In this document: positions 26,876 to 35,401 of the stretch, in pieces | How the letters are laid out: each line of letters begins with the position of its first letter | Position numbering within the stretch: position 1 is the stretch's first letter | Source of the DNA: Arthrobacter sp. V1I7 | GTDB taxonomy: Bacteria > Actinomycetota > Actinomycetes > Actinomycetales > Micrococcaceae | Length of the DNA: 64,000 nt | Assembly: GCF_030817015.1 (NCBI RefSeq) | Contig: NZ_JAUSYS010000001.1 | Location: 2,852,001 to 2,916,000, forward strand | Direction: 5' to 3' | Made by a program: the position numbers and the translations under genes | The notes under the pieces: generated by a model | The model's input: only the letters and a program-made list of their open reading frames with translations | Told to the model about the DNA's origin: nothing | The model's database searches: none

Positions 26876-28225
26876 CGGTGTAACTCCAGAGAATTAGGAG
26901 GTTGCCGTGACTGATGTGATTAGTGATGTGACTGCTGCGACGAGCATGGTTGCGCCGGCTCCGGCGGACGCGCTGGATGAGCAGTTGGTGCAGCAGCTGA
27001 GTGAGCGGGCGCGTGCGGAAGGCCTGCGGCTGACCGGTGAGGGCGGGCTGCTGTCCCGGCTGACGAAGATGGTCGTGGAATCGGCGCTGGAGGGCGAGAT
27101 GGAGGACCATCTGGGCTACGCCCGGCACGATCCGGCTGGCAGGGACGGCGGGAACTCGCGGAACGGCACCCGGTCCAAGGAGCTGTTGACCGAGGCCGGT
27201 CCGGTGCAGATCGCGGTGCCGCGGGATCGGGACGGCTCGTTCACCCCGGAGCTGGTCAGGAAGCGGCAGCGCCGCCTGTCCGGGCTCGATGACCTGGTCA
27301 TCTCGCTGTCCGCCAAGGGACTCACGCACGGGGAGATCTGCGCCCACCTGGCCGAGGTCTACGGCGCGGAGGTCTCCAAGCAGACGATCTCCACCATCAC
27401 GGAGAAGGTCTTGGAGGGTTTGTCGGCCTGGCAGAGCCGGCCGCTGGATCCGGTCTATCCGGTGATCTTCATCGACGCGGTGAACGTGAAGATCCGCGAC
27501 GGGCAGGTCACGAACCGGCCGATCTACGTGGCGCTGGCGGTGACCTGCGAGGGCACCCGTGACATCCTTGGGCTCTGGGCCGGCGAGCACGGTGACAGGG
27601 AGGGGGCGAAGTACTGGCTGCGGGTCCTGTCCGAGATCAAGAACCGCGGCACCCAGGACTGCCTGATTGTGGTCTGTGACGGGCTCAAGGGCCTGCCCGA
27701 GGCCATCGCCACCGTCTGGCCTCAGACGATCACCCAGACCTGCATTGTTCACCTTTTGCGCAACTCGTTCCGCTACGCGTCGAAGAAGGACTGGTCCGCG
27801 ATCGCGAAGGACCTCAAGCCCGTCTACACGGCGGCGTCGGAATCCGATGCCCTGGACCGGTTCGTGGAGTTCAGCGAGAAGTGGGAAAAGCGCTACCCGG
27901 CGATCATCCGGCTCTGGACCAACGCCTGGGCCGAATTCGTGCCCTTCCTGCAGTTCGACCGCGAGATCCGCACGATCATCTGCACGACCAACGCCATAGA
28001 GAGCATCAACGCGCGCATCCGGCGAGCCGTGAATGCCCGCGGACACTTCCCCACGGAGCAGGCCGCGCTCAAATGCGTCTATCTGGCGGTCATGAGTCTG
28101 GACCCCACCGGGACGGGCCGACAACGCTGGTCCAACCGCTGGAAGGCTGCGCTCAATGCCTTCGAAGTCACCTTCGACGGACGCCTGTCCGCCGGCAAGA
28201 AATAAAATCAAAACCAGTTACACCG
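26876..28225 (+). mobile_element. IS256-family insertion sequence
   Basis: A complete element of about 1.35 kb. Terminal inverted repeats are CGGTGTAACT at 26876-26885 and AGTTACACCG at 28216-28225; true ends may extend a few bases further (TTTAAA left, AAAAC right). They enclose one intact transposase. I see no clean 8-bp target duplication immediately outside, so one flank may have been altered, possibly by the IS110 element just downstream. A 12-bp palindrome CGAGGATCCTCG lies ~35 bases to the left. Confidence 0.88.
26907..28205 (+). CDS. IS256-family transposase
   Basis: A 432-residue, apparently full-length DDE transposase of the IS256/mutator type. The DDE residues lie in VIFIDAVNVKIRDG (first Asp), CLIVVCDGLKGLPEAI (second Asp) and CTTNAIESINARIRRAVNAR (Glu). 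The C/H motif before the Glu is TCIVHLLRNSFRYAS. It starts at GTG 26907 with AGGAGG upstream. No frameshift or stop is seen, so the element could be active. It lies directly inside the terminal inverted repeats. Confidence 0.95.
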   Translation: MTDVISDVTAATSMVAPAPADALDEQLVQQLSERARAEGLRLTGEGGLLSRLTKMVVESALEGEMEDHLGYARHDPAGRDGGNSRNGTRSKELLTEAGPVQIAVPRDRDGSFTPELVRKRQRRLSGLDDLVISLSAKGLTHGEICAHLAEVYGAEVSKQTISTITEKVLEGLSAWQSRPLDPVYPVIFIDAVNVKIRDGQVTNRPIYVALAVTCEGTRDILGLWAGEHGDREGAKYWLRVLSEIKNRGTQDCLIVVCDGLKGLPEAIATVWPQTITQTCIVHLLRNSFRYASKKDWSAIAKDLKPVYTAASESDALDRFVEFSEKWEKRYPAIIRLWTNAWAEFVPFLQFDREIRTIICTTNAIESINARIRRAVNARGHFPTEQAALKCVYLAVMSLDPTGTGRQRWSNRWKAALNAFEVTFDGRLSAGKK

Positions 28226-28394
28226 AAAACTTGACGCTGATACTGGAAGGGTCCGGGAATGCAGTGACCCGATACTTGACTGGCGGCCCCCTTCGGGGGA
28301 CCTGTCCTTGACCTGATTTGTCCTGCGTTCCCGGGACCAGCCGTGGGCTCTGCCGGTTCATGACCTCATAGGAGCATGACCGATCCCATGACCA

Positions 28395-28453
28395 GTTGGC
28401 CCTGCCATGGTGCGCGTCCCTTCAGCGTCCTGTCTGCGGCCGACAGGGCCAAC
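28395..28453 (+). ncRNA. Candidate bridge (guide) RNA segment of the IS110 element
   Basis: Between the left repeat and the transposase start lies a perfect 10-bp inverted repeat, GTTGGCCCTG (28395-28404) and CAGGGCCAAC (28444-28453), enclosing about 39 bases. An alternative inner stem CTGTC/GACAG (28430-28434, 28442-28446) overlaps its right arm. IS110-family recombinases use a structured bridge RNA from this position. The structure is seen; its identity as a bridge RNA is inference, and full ends are not determined. Confidence 0.45.
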
Positions 28454-28489
28454 GGTGACAACCCGAACCGTTGCTTGGAAGGACACCAT

Positions 28490-29713
28490 ATGCCACACGC
28501 GAGAGCGGATGTCGACGCGGCCGGACGCGTCGCCGGGGTCGACACCCACACCGACACTCACACCCTTGCCATTCTCACCGAGAACGGCGCGGTGGTCTCC
28601 ACCGCGACGTTCACGGCGGACAGCCGTGGCTATGCCGCGCTCATCGATGCCGTAGCCTCAGCCGGCCCCGTCCGGGGGATCGGTGTCGAGGGCACCAACT
28701 CCTACGGCGCCGGCCTGACCCGGGCCCTTCAGTCCGCCGGACACACCGTGCTGGAAGTCCTGCGCCCTACCCGGCAGGTGCGCCGGATGAATGGGAAATC
28801 AGATCCTGTCGACGCAGTCGAAGCTGCCCGTACGGTGCTTTCCGGCCGTGGCATCTCCATCCCGAAAGACACCAACACCGCCGCTGAATCCATCCGATTC
28901 CTGCTCGGCGCGCGGAAACGGTTCGTCTCCTCCATGACCTCGATCTCCAACGCCATTAAAGGGCTGCTGATCACCGCTCCAGAACCGGTCCGCGCCAGAT
29001 ACCGGGACCTGGACACGGACGCGCTGCTGCGCCGTCTGGCCAGTAGTCGTCCTGGATCCGATCTGGCCGGCCCTGAAGACGCCGCCGGGCTGGCCCTGAA
29101 GACGATGGCTTGCGCCCACCAGGAGCTCTCAGACCGCGTCGCCGGCATCGAGACGCAATTGCATGAACTCGTCCAGGCGCACCACCCAGCATTGCTGGAT
29201 GTCTACGGCGTCGGGACCCTGGTCGCCGCGCAACTCGTCGTGACCGCGGGCGGCAACCCAGAGCGGATCCGCAACGAAGCGTCGTTCGCCGCGCTCTGCG
29301 GCGCCGCGCCAATCCCGGCGTCCTCCGGGCGCACCACCCGCCACCGGCTCAACCGTGGCGGCGACAGACAGGGTAACGCCGCCCTCCACCGCATCGCACT
29401 CGTCCGAATGCGCCACGACCCCAAAACCCGCGCCTACGTCGAGCGCCGCACACAGGATGGCAAGAGCAAGAAGGAAATCATCCGCTGCCTCAAAAGGGCC
29501 ATCGTCCGAGAGATCTACCGCATCCTTACCAGCCCAGCAGTAAGGACGGTCCAAGCCGACCTCCGCGCCATTCGCACGAAAAAGAACATCACCCTCAGTC
29601 AAGTGGCCGTAGCCTTAAGCACGTGGCCCGCCCGGATCTCCGATATCGAGCGCAAAGCCCGGCCGCTGCCCGAACTCGCCGATCGCTACAGAAACTGGCT
29701 CGCCACCGCTTGA
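28490..29713 (+). CDS. IS110-family recombinase/transposase
   Basis: A 407-residue DEDD recombinase. The RuvC-like N-domain shows GVDTHTDTHTLAIL (D), GVEGTNSYGAGL (E) and KSDPVDAVEAARTVL (D..D). The C-terminal Tnp_20 domain has the YGVGTLVAAQLVVTAGGNP segment and the conserved serine in PASSGRTTRHRLNRGG. The last ~45 residues (TLSQVAVALSTWPARISDIE...) look like a Cro/Xre-type helix-turn-helix, an extra part seen in some actinobacterial IS110 proteins. The start is ATG 28490 with GGAAGGA upstream. It appears intact. Confidence 0.93.
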   Translation: MPHARADVDAAGRVAGVDTHTDTHTLAILTENGAVVSTATFTADSRGYAALIDAVASAGPVRGIGVEGTNSYGAGLTRALQSAGHTVLEVLRPTRQVRRMNGKSDPVDAVEAARTVLSGRGISIPKDTNTAAESIRFLLGARKRFVSSMTSISNAIKGLLITAPEPVRARYRDLDTDALLRRLASSRPGSDLAGPEDAAGLALKTMACAHQELSDRVAGIETQLHELVQAHHPALLDVYGVGTLVAAQLVVTAGGNPERIRNEASFAALCGAAPIPASSGRTTRHRLNRGGDRQGNAALHRIALVRMRHDPKTRAYVERRTQDGKSKKEIIRCLKRAIVREIYRILTSPAVRTVQADLRAIRTKKNITLSQVAVALSTWPARISDIERKARPLPELADRYRNWLATA

Positions 29714-29866
29714 CACACGATAGGAGCATCAGACCCTGAGCGGCCCCTTCGTCCAGCCGCGGGCGTGCCACCCACGTGGCGGGATTGGGGCTTGGGGATT
29801 GCCTTGCCGAAAAGGGTTGCTGTTGGTCGATCAGGCGCACTGGAGCAGGAAGCTCTTCGGCAAGGG

Positions 29867-31636
29867 TCACCGAGGGGCGCCGGCCAGACTGCATCGTCCG
29901 TATTTATTGCGGTGCCCGGCCGTGAATTGGTGCCGGGCTGTGAATTTGTGCCAGTCCGGGAAGGGGTCCCGGGGCAGTTCCGGTTCAGGATCGCGGCCGG
30001 GGTCCTGGCCGGGGTCCCGGCCGGGGTGCCCGGTGAGCGCCGGGTTCGGCTGATGGCCTGGATCCGGGCCGGGGTCCTGGCCGGGGTGCCCGGTGGGCGC
30101 CGGGTCCGGATGATGGCCTGGATCTGCGGGCAGGCCGTGGTCCGGGCCTGGGCCTGGGCCTGGGTCGGTGTCTGTGTCTGGGTCGGTGATCGGGATGTGG
30201 TGGGGCCAGTGGGGTGGTTCCCAGTCCTGGTGTTCGCTGGGGTAGTGCCGCCGTGACGGGGAGGTCCACCCGGGTGGGTTGTCTTTGCTGGCCCCGGTTG
30301 GTTTCCAGGCGGAGCCGTGTTTGAGGCGGTGGTGCCGGGGGCAAGGTTGGCCGAGGTTGGAGATGCCGGTGGTGCCTCCGTCGGCCCAGGCCAGGAGGTG
30401 GTCTGCTTCGTTGTCCAGGGAGTGGTTGTTGCAGCCGGGGAAGGGGCACCTGCCGTCGCGGAGGCGGAGCCATTGGCGCTGGGTCTTGTTGAGGCGGTAG
30501 CTGGTCCGTCCGATTTCCAGCGGGGCGCCGTCGCGGGGGTCGGTCAGGACGCGGTAGAAGGAGTCGGCGCCGTCGGTGATCAGGCGGCGGGCCATGGACG
30601 GCGGGATCGGCCCGTACCCGTCCAGGGTGGCTGGTTCCTCGGTGACGCCCAGGAGGGACAGGACCGGGACGGTGATCAGGACCTGCGCCCGCGGGGACGG
30701 CACACCCCCGCCCCCGGCAATACCGCCCCCGGCAATACCGCCCCCGGCCATGCCGCCGGCGCCGGTGCCGGTGCCGGTGCTGTGGCTGGTGAGGAGCCAG
30801 GTGGCGGTGATGTCGGCGCGGAGCTGGGAGAGGGGCCGGGCCTCGTGGGGGCCTTGGAGGGCGCGGGCGGCGGCGGTGGTCCGTTCCCAGATCCCGGCGG
30901 GCGTGTCGGCCGGGAGGTAGGCGGAGAGCCAGGCCATGCCGTCCCGGTCCGGGAGGAAGTCGACCCGCCGGTCCCCGGCGCTTGTGCTGTGGCGTTTTTC
31001 GATGCTGACCGGGTGGTGGCGTTCGCGCCAGGCGCGGGCCTTGGCGCGGAACCGGGCCGGCACGAGGTCACCGGCCGGGGCCCCGCGGGCGGGGTTTGAG
31101 GCGTCGGGGTCCAGGAAGTGCGCTTCCAGCGCGGCCGCTCCGTCCGGGTCCAGACCGGTGGTCTCCTCGACGATGATCCGGGCGTGCTGCCAGGAGATCG
31201 CTCCGGCCTGCAGGGCCGTCAGGGTCAGCGGCAGCGCCGTCATCAGTGCCTGGCATTCGGACAGGAGGGCACCGGCGGTCCGTTCACTGACGGTCAGGAC
31301 ACAGGCGACCTCAGCGACCAGGGCCATCTCCCGGACGGTGCATTCCCGCGGGGACGCCGCCGGTGACGCCAGGGCCCGGGTTGCCTGCACATATTCCGCA
31401 GCCAGCCGCACCTTCAGCGCCGCGGTCCGGGCTTCCAGCCGGGCCACCTCGGCGAGAGCGTCCAGGCAATCATCCGCCAGATCCCGCAGCGGATCGGCGT
31501 CGTGCAGGGAAACGACCCCAGGCGGATCCGGGCGGTCCGCGCCGGCACCGGTGCCGGCAGCAAGCACAGCAGCGGACGCGGCGACGGCCTCCAGGGCCTC
31601 CCTGCTTTCGACACTCCAGGCTGTTCCGCTGTCCAC
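29867..31636 (-). CDS. DUF222/HNH endonuclease-signature protein (13E12 repeat family)
   Basis: A 589-residue protein of the DUF222-HNH family, known in M. tuberculosis as the REP13E12 repeat family. The DUF222 helical region spans about 45-330. The HNH nuclease motif follows at about 410-450: CPFPGCNNHSLDNEADHLLA, then WADGGTTGISNLGQPCPRHH. A Gly/Pro/Asp/His-rich tail contains a 20-residue repeat (GHPGQDPGPDPGH, GHPGRDPGQDPGR; 60-bp period at about 30001-30120). Function is unproven; these genes are multicopy in actinobacteria and often mark recombination sites. M. tuberculosis has a family member at the same relative place, near xerD (Rv1702c). Confidence 0.85.
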   Translation of the reverse strand: MDSGTAWSVESREALEAVAASAAVLAAGTGAGADRPDPPGVVSLHDADPLRDLADDCLDALAEVARLEARTAALKVRLAAEYVQATRALASPAASPRECTVREMALVAEVACVLTVSERTAGALLSECQALMTALPLTLTALQAGAISWQHARIIVEETTGLDPDGAAALEAHFLDPDASNPARGAPAGDLVPARFRAKARAWRERHHPVSIEKRHSTSAGDRRVDFLPDRDGMAWLSAYLPADTPAGIWERTTAAARALQGPHEARPLSQLRADITATWLLTSHSTGTGTGAGGMAGGGIAGGGIAGGGGVPSPRAQVLITVPVLSLLGVTEEPATLDGYGPIPPSMARRLITDGADSFYRVLTDPRDGAPLEIGRTSYRLNKTQRQWLRLRDGRCPFPGCNNHSLDNEADHLLAWADGGTTGISNLGQPCPRHHRLKHGSAWKPTGASKDNPPGWTSPSRRHYPSEHQDWEPPHWPHHIPITDPDTDTDPGPGPGPDHGLPADPGHHPDPAPTGHPGQDPGPDPGHQPNPALTGHPGRDPGQDPGRDPEPELPRDPFPDWHKFTARHQFTAGHRNKYGRCSLAGAPR

Positions 31637-31720
31637 ACTGCCAGCCTAAGAGGAGGCACCGACAATATTGATGGACACGGATTTGTTGCGGCGCTACCGG
31701 GCCCAGTGCGGCTTTTAGCG

Positions 31721-31768
31721 CAGCCCCTTGCTGGCGCAGCCCCTTTCTAGCCCAGCCCCTTTCTAGCC
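31721..31768. repeat. Three imperfect 16-bp tandem repeats at the end of xerD
   Basis: CAGCCCCTTTCTAGCC occurs twice with a 16-bp period (about 31737-31768) and once more degenerate before that (CAGCCCCTTGCTGGCG at 31721). The xerD stop codon lies in the last copy. No function is apparent. Confidence 0.6.
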
Positions 31769-32827
31769 CAGCGCCCGGGGATGCGCGGCGGCGTAGATTT
31801 CCCGCAACGTGTCTGCCGTTACGAGGGTGTACACCTGCGTAGTTGTGACGGAGGCGTGGCCCAGCAGTTCCTGGACGACGCGGACGTCGGCGCCGCCTTC
31901 CAGCAGGTGGGTCGCAAACGAGTGCCGAAGGGTGTGCGGCGAGACGACCTTCGTGATGTTGGCCTTCTCGGCGGACGTCTTGAGGATGGTCCAGGCGCTT
32001 TGCCGGCTGATCCTGCCGCCGCGGGCGTTCAGGAACAACGCGGGAGTGCCCTTCCCTTTGGCCGCGAGCAACGGCCGGCCGCGGACCAGGTAGGCGTCCA
32101 GTGCCCTGGCCCCGAAGGACCCCAACGGGACCAGCCGCTCCTTGGAGCCCTTGCCGAACAGCCGGACGATTGCCGGCCCGGAGTCGGCGACGGCCTCCTC
32201 GCCCTGCAACGAGATATCGTCGACGTCGAGGCCGACGGCCTCGCTGATACGGGCGCCGGTGGAGTACAGGAACTCCAGCAGCGCCCGGTCACGCAGTCCC
32301 GTTGGGGTGTCCGTGCCGGCCGCCTCGAGGATCCTCGTGACTTCATCGACGCTGATGGCCTTGGGCAGGCGCTTGCCGGGCATGGGCGGGTGGACATCGC
32401 TGGCGGGATCCGTGCCGGTGACGCCTTCCAGCGCCCAGAACTTGTGCAGGCCGCGGACGGCGACGACGGTCCGCGCCGCGGATCGGATGCCGAGGGCGGA
32501 TCCGCCGTCGGAACCGTCGGACAGCGCCTGCACGAAGGCCGTCACGTCGTGCCGGGTGATCTCGGCGGGATGCTTCCGGCCCGCCTGCGCGAGGTGTCTG
32601 GCGTAGCGCGCCAGGTCCCGCCGGTAGGCCGAGAGGGTGTTGGCAGCAAGGCCGCGCTCCACGCCCATATGTTGCAGGTAGTCCGTCATGGCACGGTCAA
32701 CCGCGGTCAGGGGCCGGCCCGGGGCGTTGGCTGGCTTTTGCGGGGCGGCTGCTTCTGGCGGTGCGGCCTGTTCGTGCGGGGTGCTGTCCAGCGCGGCGGG
32801 CGGCTCCGTCGCCACCAGGTCCACCAT
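31763..32827 (-). CDS. xerD: Site-specific tyrosine recombinase XerD
   Basis: A 354-residue tyrosine recombinase. A SAM-like core-binding N-domain ([20 protein letters not shown]) precedes the catalytic domain. Catalytic residues: Arg in [13 protein letters not shown], Lys in [13 protein letters not shown], His-x-x-Arg in [17 protein letters not shown], His in [11 protein letters not shown] and Tyr in QVYT. With XerC it resolves chromosome dimers at dif. I start at ATG 32825-32827, which overlaps the NUDIX stop as ATGA; an ATG nine codons earlier lies inside that gene. An N-terminal Ala/Pro-rich extension of about 40 residues is present. xerD normally neighbours parA-scpA; 17 kb separates them here. 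Confidence 0.93.
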   Translation of the reverse strand: MVDLVATEPPAALDSTPHEQAAPPEAAAPQKPANAPGRPLTAVDRAMTDYLQHMGVERGLAANTLSAYRRDLARYARHLAQAGRKHPAEITRHDVTAFVQALSDGSDGGSALGIRSAARTVVAVRGLHKFWALEGVTGTDPASDVHPPMPGKRLPKAISVDEVTRILEAAGTDTPTGLRDRALLEFLYSTGARISEAVGLDVDDISLQGEEAVADSGPAIVRLFGKGSKERLVPLGSFGARALDAYLVRGRPLLAAKGKGTPALFLNARGGRISRQSAWTILKTSAEKANITKVVSPHTLRHSFATHLLEGGADVRVVQELLGHASVTTTQVYTLVTADTLREIYAAAHPRALG

Positions 32828-33504
32828 CAGCGCTGGCTGGGGTGCGCGGTCCACGGCGCGTCGGCCGGGCGGAGTCCCTTGAAGTTGTCAGCGCGCGCCG
32901 CCGCGGCGGCGAGGATCCCGACGACGGCGGAGGGGTTGTGCAGGCGTCCCTCCAGCACCGAGGCGACGGCGTCATCGAGCGGCGTCCAATGCAGCTCGAT
33001 CTCGGCTTCCTCGTCCGTGCGGACGTGCAGTTCGTGGCCGGGCACGTCACTCAGTCCGCGGGCCAGATAAATCCGGATGGCCTCGCTGGATGACCCGGGC
33101 GAATTGAAGAAGTCCACGAGGACATTCCACTCCGCCGCGACCAGGTCCGCTTCCTCCGCCAGTTCGCGCGCGGCTCCGGCGACAAAGTCCTCGCCCTCGA
33201 CGTCGAGCAGTCCCGCCGGGATCTCCCAGAGGTCCATCCCGACGGGGTGGCGGTACTGCTTGAGCAGCAGCACTTCGCCGGCGTCGTTCATCGGCAGCAC
33301 CGCCACCGCGCCGGGGTGCTCGATGTAATCGCGGACGAGCGCGTCGCCGTCGTCGTTGAGCTGGAAGGTGTCACGGACAACATCCCAGATCCGGCCTTCA
33401 TAGACCGTCCGGGATGACAAAAGAGGGCGCGGGCTCGGCTGATCCGAAACCTGCCGTGCAGCTTGGGGGGTCTCGGACCTACCGGGCATCGCGCCGTCCT
33501 TCAA
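32827..33504 (-). CDS. NUDIX hydrolase, ADP-ribose pyrophosphatase type
   Basis: A 225-residue NUDIX protein. The box is about residues 100-123: [20 protein letters not shown], then EEADLV. The upstream segment [20 protein letters not shown] and the downstream [13 protein letters not shown] are typical of ADP-ribose diphosphatases (Rv1700 type). It hydrolyses ADP-ribose to AMP and ribose 5-phosphate. The box ends in EEADL where the usual Gly is replaced, a common variant. ATG at position 33504 or five codons inside (MPGRSE) are both possible. It follows pyrG by 12 bases and overlaps xerD. Confidence 0.88.
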   Translation of the reverse strand: MKDGAMPGRSETPQAARQVSDQPSPRPLLSSRTVYEGRIWDVVRDTFQLNDDGDALVRDYIEHPGAVAVLPMNDAGEVLLLKQYRHPVGMDLWEIPAGLLDVEGEDFVAGAARELAEEADLVAAEWNVLVDFFNSPGSSSEAIRIYLARGLSDVPGHELHVRTDEEAEIELHWTPLDDAVASVLEGRLHNPSAVVGILAAAAARADNFKGLRPADAPWTAHPSQR

Positions 33505-33516
33505 GTCAGTCGGGAG

Positions 33517-35322
33517 TTACTTGGACGCTACTGCCGATGTCGGCTTCGCAGCGGCAGGGGCATCCTTGGCGGAAGCTGCCGTTGCCGGGGCATCCTTGGC
33601 TGCAGCCCCCTGCGGGCCGTCGGCGCGCTTCTGGTGCACCAGGGCAGCCTTGACCAGCCCGGCGAACAGCGGGTGCGGCCGGGTCGGGCGGGAGCTGAGC
33701 TCCGGGTGCGCCTGGGTGGCAACGTAGTACGGGTGGACCTCGCGGGGAAGTTCCACGTACTCCACGAGCTTGCCGTCGGGTGATGTTCCGGAGAACACCA
33801 GGCCCTCCGCGGCGATCTGCTCGCGGTATTTGTTGTTGACCTCGTAGCGGTGGCGGTGGCGTTCGCTGACCACGGTGGCGCCGTAGGTCTCTGCCACAAC
33901 CGAGCCCTCGTCAAGCTTGGCCTCGTACAGGCCCAGGCGCATGGTGCCCCCCAGGTCGCCCTTGCCCTCGACGATGTCCAGCTGCTCCTCCATGGTGGCA
34001 ATCACCGGGTACTTGGAGTCCGGCTCGAACTCACTGGAGGAGGCGCCTTCGAGACCGACGACGTTGCGGGCGTACTCGATCACCATGCACTGCAGGCCAA
34101 GGCACAGGCCCAGGACCGGGAGCTTGGTTTCGCGGGCGTACTTGAGGGCTCCGAGCTTGCCTTCGAGGCCGCGGATACCGAAGCCGCCGGGAACACAGAT
34201 CGCGTCCACGCCGTGCAGGGAGTTGACCGCGCCTTCACGGGTTTGGCATTCGTCCGAGGGGACCCAGCGGATCTTCACCTTGGTCTCGTTCGCGAACCCA
34301 CCGGCGCGCAGCGCCTCGGTCACGGACAGGTAGGCGTCCGGCAGGTCGATGTACTTCCCGACCAGGGCCACCTCGACCTCGTGCTTGGGGTTGTGGACCG
34401 CTTCCAGGAGCTTGTCCCAGCTGGTCCAGTCAACGTCCTTGAAGGGAAGATCCAGGGCGCGGACGATGTAAGAGTCCAGGCCCTGGGAGTGCAGGGTCTT
34501 CGGGATGTCGTAGATGCTCGGGGCGTCGGGGCAGCCGATGACGGCGTCGATGTCGACGTCGCACATGCGGCCGATCTTATCGCGCATGGGCTGCGGGACG
34601 TCGCGGTCCGAACGGATCACGATCGCCTCGGGCTGGATGCCGATGGAGCGCAGCGCGGCTACGGAGTGCTGCGTCGGCTTGGTCTTCAGCTCCTGCGACG
34701 GGCCGATGTACGGCACGAGTGAAACGTGGAGGAAGAAGACGTTGCCGCGGCCGATGTCCTGGCGGACCTGGCGGGCGGACTCGAGGAACGGCTGCGACTC
34801 GATGTCGCCTACGGTGCCGCCGATCTCGGTGATGATGACGTCGGGCGCGTTCTTGCCCTCGGAGGGCAGCCGCATGCGGCGCTTGATTTCATCGGTGATG
34901 TGCGGGATGACCTGGACGGTGTCGCCGAGGTATTCGCCGCGGCGCTCCTTGGCGATGACCGTGGAGTACACCTGGCCGGTGGTGACGTTGGCCGAGCCTT
35001 CGAGGTTCTCGTCGAGGAAGCGCTCGTAGTGGCCGACGTCGAGGTCCGTCTCGGCGCCGTCGTCGGTCACGAAGACTTCGCCGTGCTGGAAGGGGTTCAT
35101 CGTGCCCGGATCCACGTTCAGATAGGGATCGAGCTTTTGCATTGTTACAGACAAACCGCGTGCCCGCAGCAGGTGACCGAGGCTCGAAGCCGTCAGTCCT
35201 TTGCCGAGCGAGGACGCCACACCGCCGGTGACGAAGATGTGTTTGGTCGTCTTGGACGAACCCGGGAACCGGGAATTTACACGGGAATTTGATCGCTGCA
35301 CCACGGAGTTTGAGCTTATCAT
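33517..35322 (-). CDS. pyrG: CTP synthase
   Basis: A 601-residue CTP synthase. The synthetase domain starts [19 protein letters not shown] and the glutaminase domain has the oxyanion GGFGIRG, the nucleophile Cys in [14 protein letters not shown] and the HPE motif in [15 protein letters not shown]. It makes CTP from UTP, glutamine and ATP. The ATG at 35320-35322 (MISSNSVVQ) has GGAAGG upstream; the open frame runs 450 bases into recN and is not used. A ~35-residue Ala/Lys/Asp C-terminal tail ([20 protein letters not shown]) exceeds the usual length. Confidence 0.96.
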   Translation of the reverse strand: MISSNSVVQRSNSRVNSRFPGSSKTTKHIFVTGGVASSLGKGLTASSLGHLLRARGLSVTMQKLDPYLNVDPGTMNPFQHGEVFVTDDGAETDLDVGHYERFLDENLEGSANVTTGQVYSTVIAKERRGEYLGDTVQVIPHITDEIKRRMRLPSEGKNAPDVIITEIGGTVGDIESQPFLESARQVRQDIGRGNVFFLHVSLVPYIGPSQELKTKPTQHSVAALRSIGIQPEAIVIRSDRDVPQPMRDKIGRMCDVDIDAVIGCPDAPSIYDIPKTLHSQGLDSYIVRALDLPFKDVDWTSWDKLLEAVHNPKHEVEVALVGKYIDLPDAYLSVTEALRAGGFANETKVKIRWVPSDECQTREGAVNSLHGVDAICVPGGFGIRGLEGKLGALKYARETKLPVLGLCLGLQCMVIEYARNVVGLEGASSSEFEPDSKYPVIATMEEQLDIVEGKGDLGGTMRLGLYEAKLDEGSVVAETYGATVVSERHRHRYEVNNKYREQIAAEGLVFSGTSPDGKLVEYVELPREVHPYYVATQAHPELSSRPTRPHPLFAGLVKAALVHQKRADGPQGAAAKDAPATAASAKDAPAAAKPTSAVASK

Positions 35323-35401
35323 CAATTCTGCCTTCCAGGGGGTCTGTTCGCGGGCAGCGGCTGTGATTGTCATCCCGGTTCCAGCCCGTCTTTGTAGAGT
35401 G

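Larger units (their letters stand above)
28368..29729 (+). mobile_element. IS110-family insertion sequence
   Basis: An IS110-type element, boundaries tentatively set by the direct repeat ATAGGAGCAT at 28368-28377 and 29720-29729. It has a non-coding left part of about 120 bases and a very short right part, the layout of the IS110 group (guide RNA upstream of the transposase). It lacks classical terminal inverted repeats, as expected. The real left end could lie further left, because 28226-28367 is also unexplained and structured. Confidence 0.75.
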
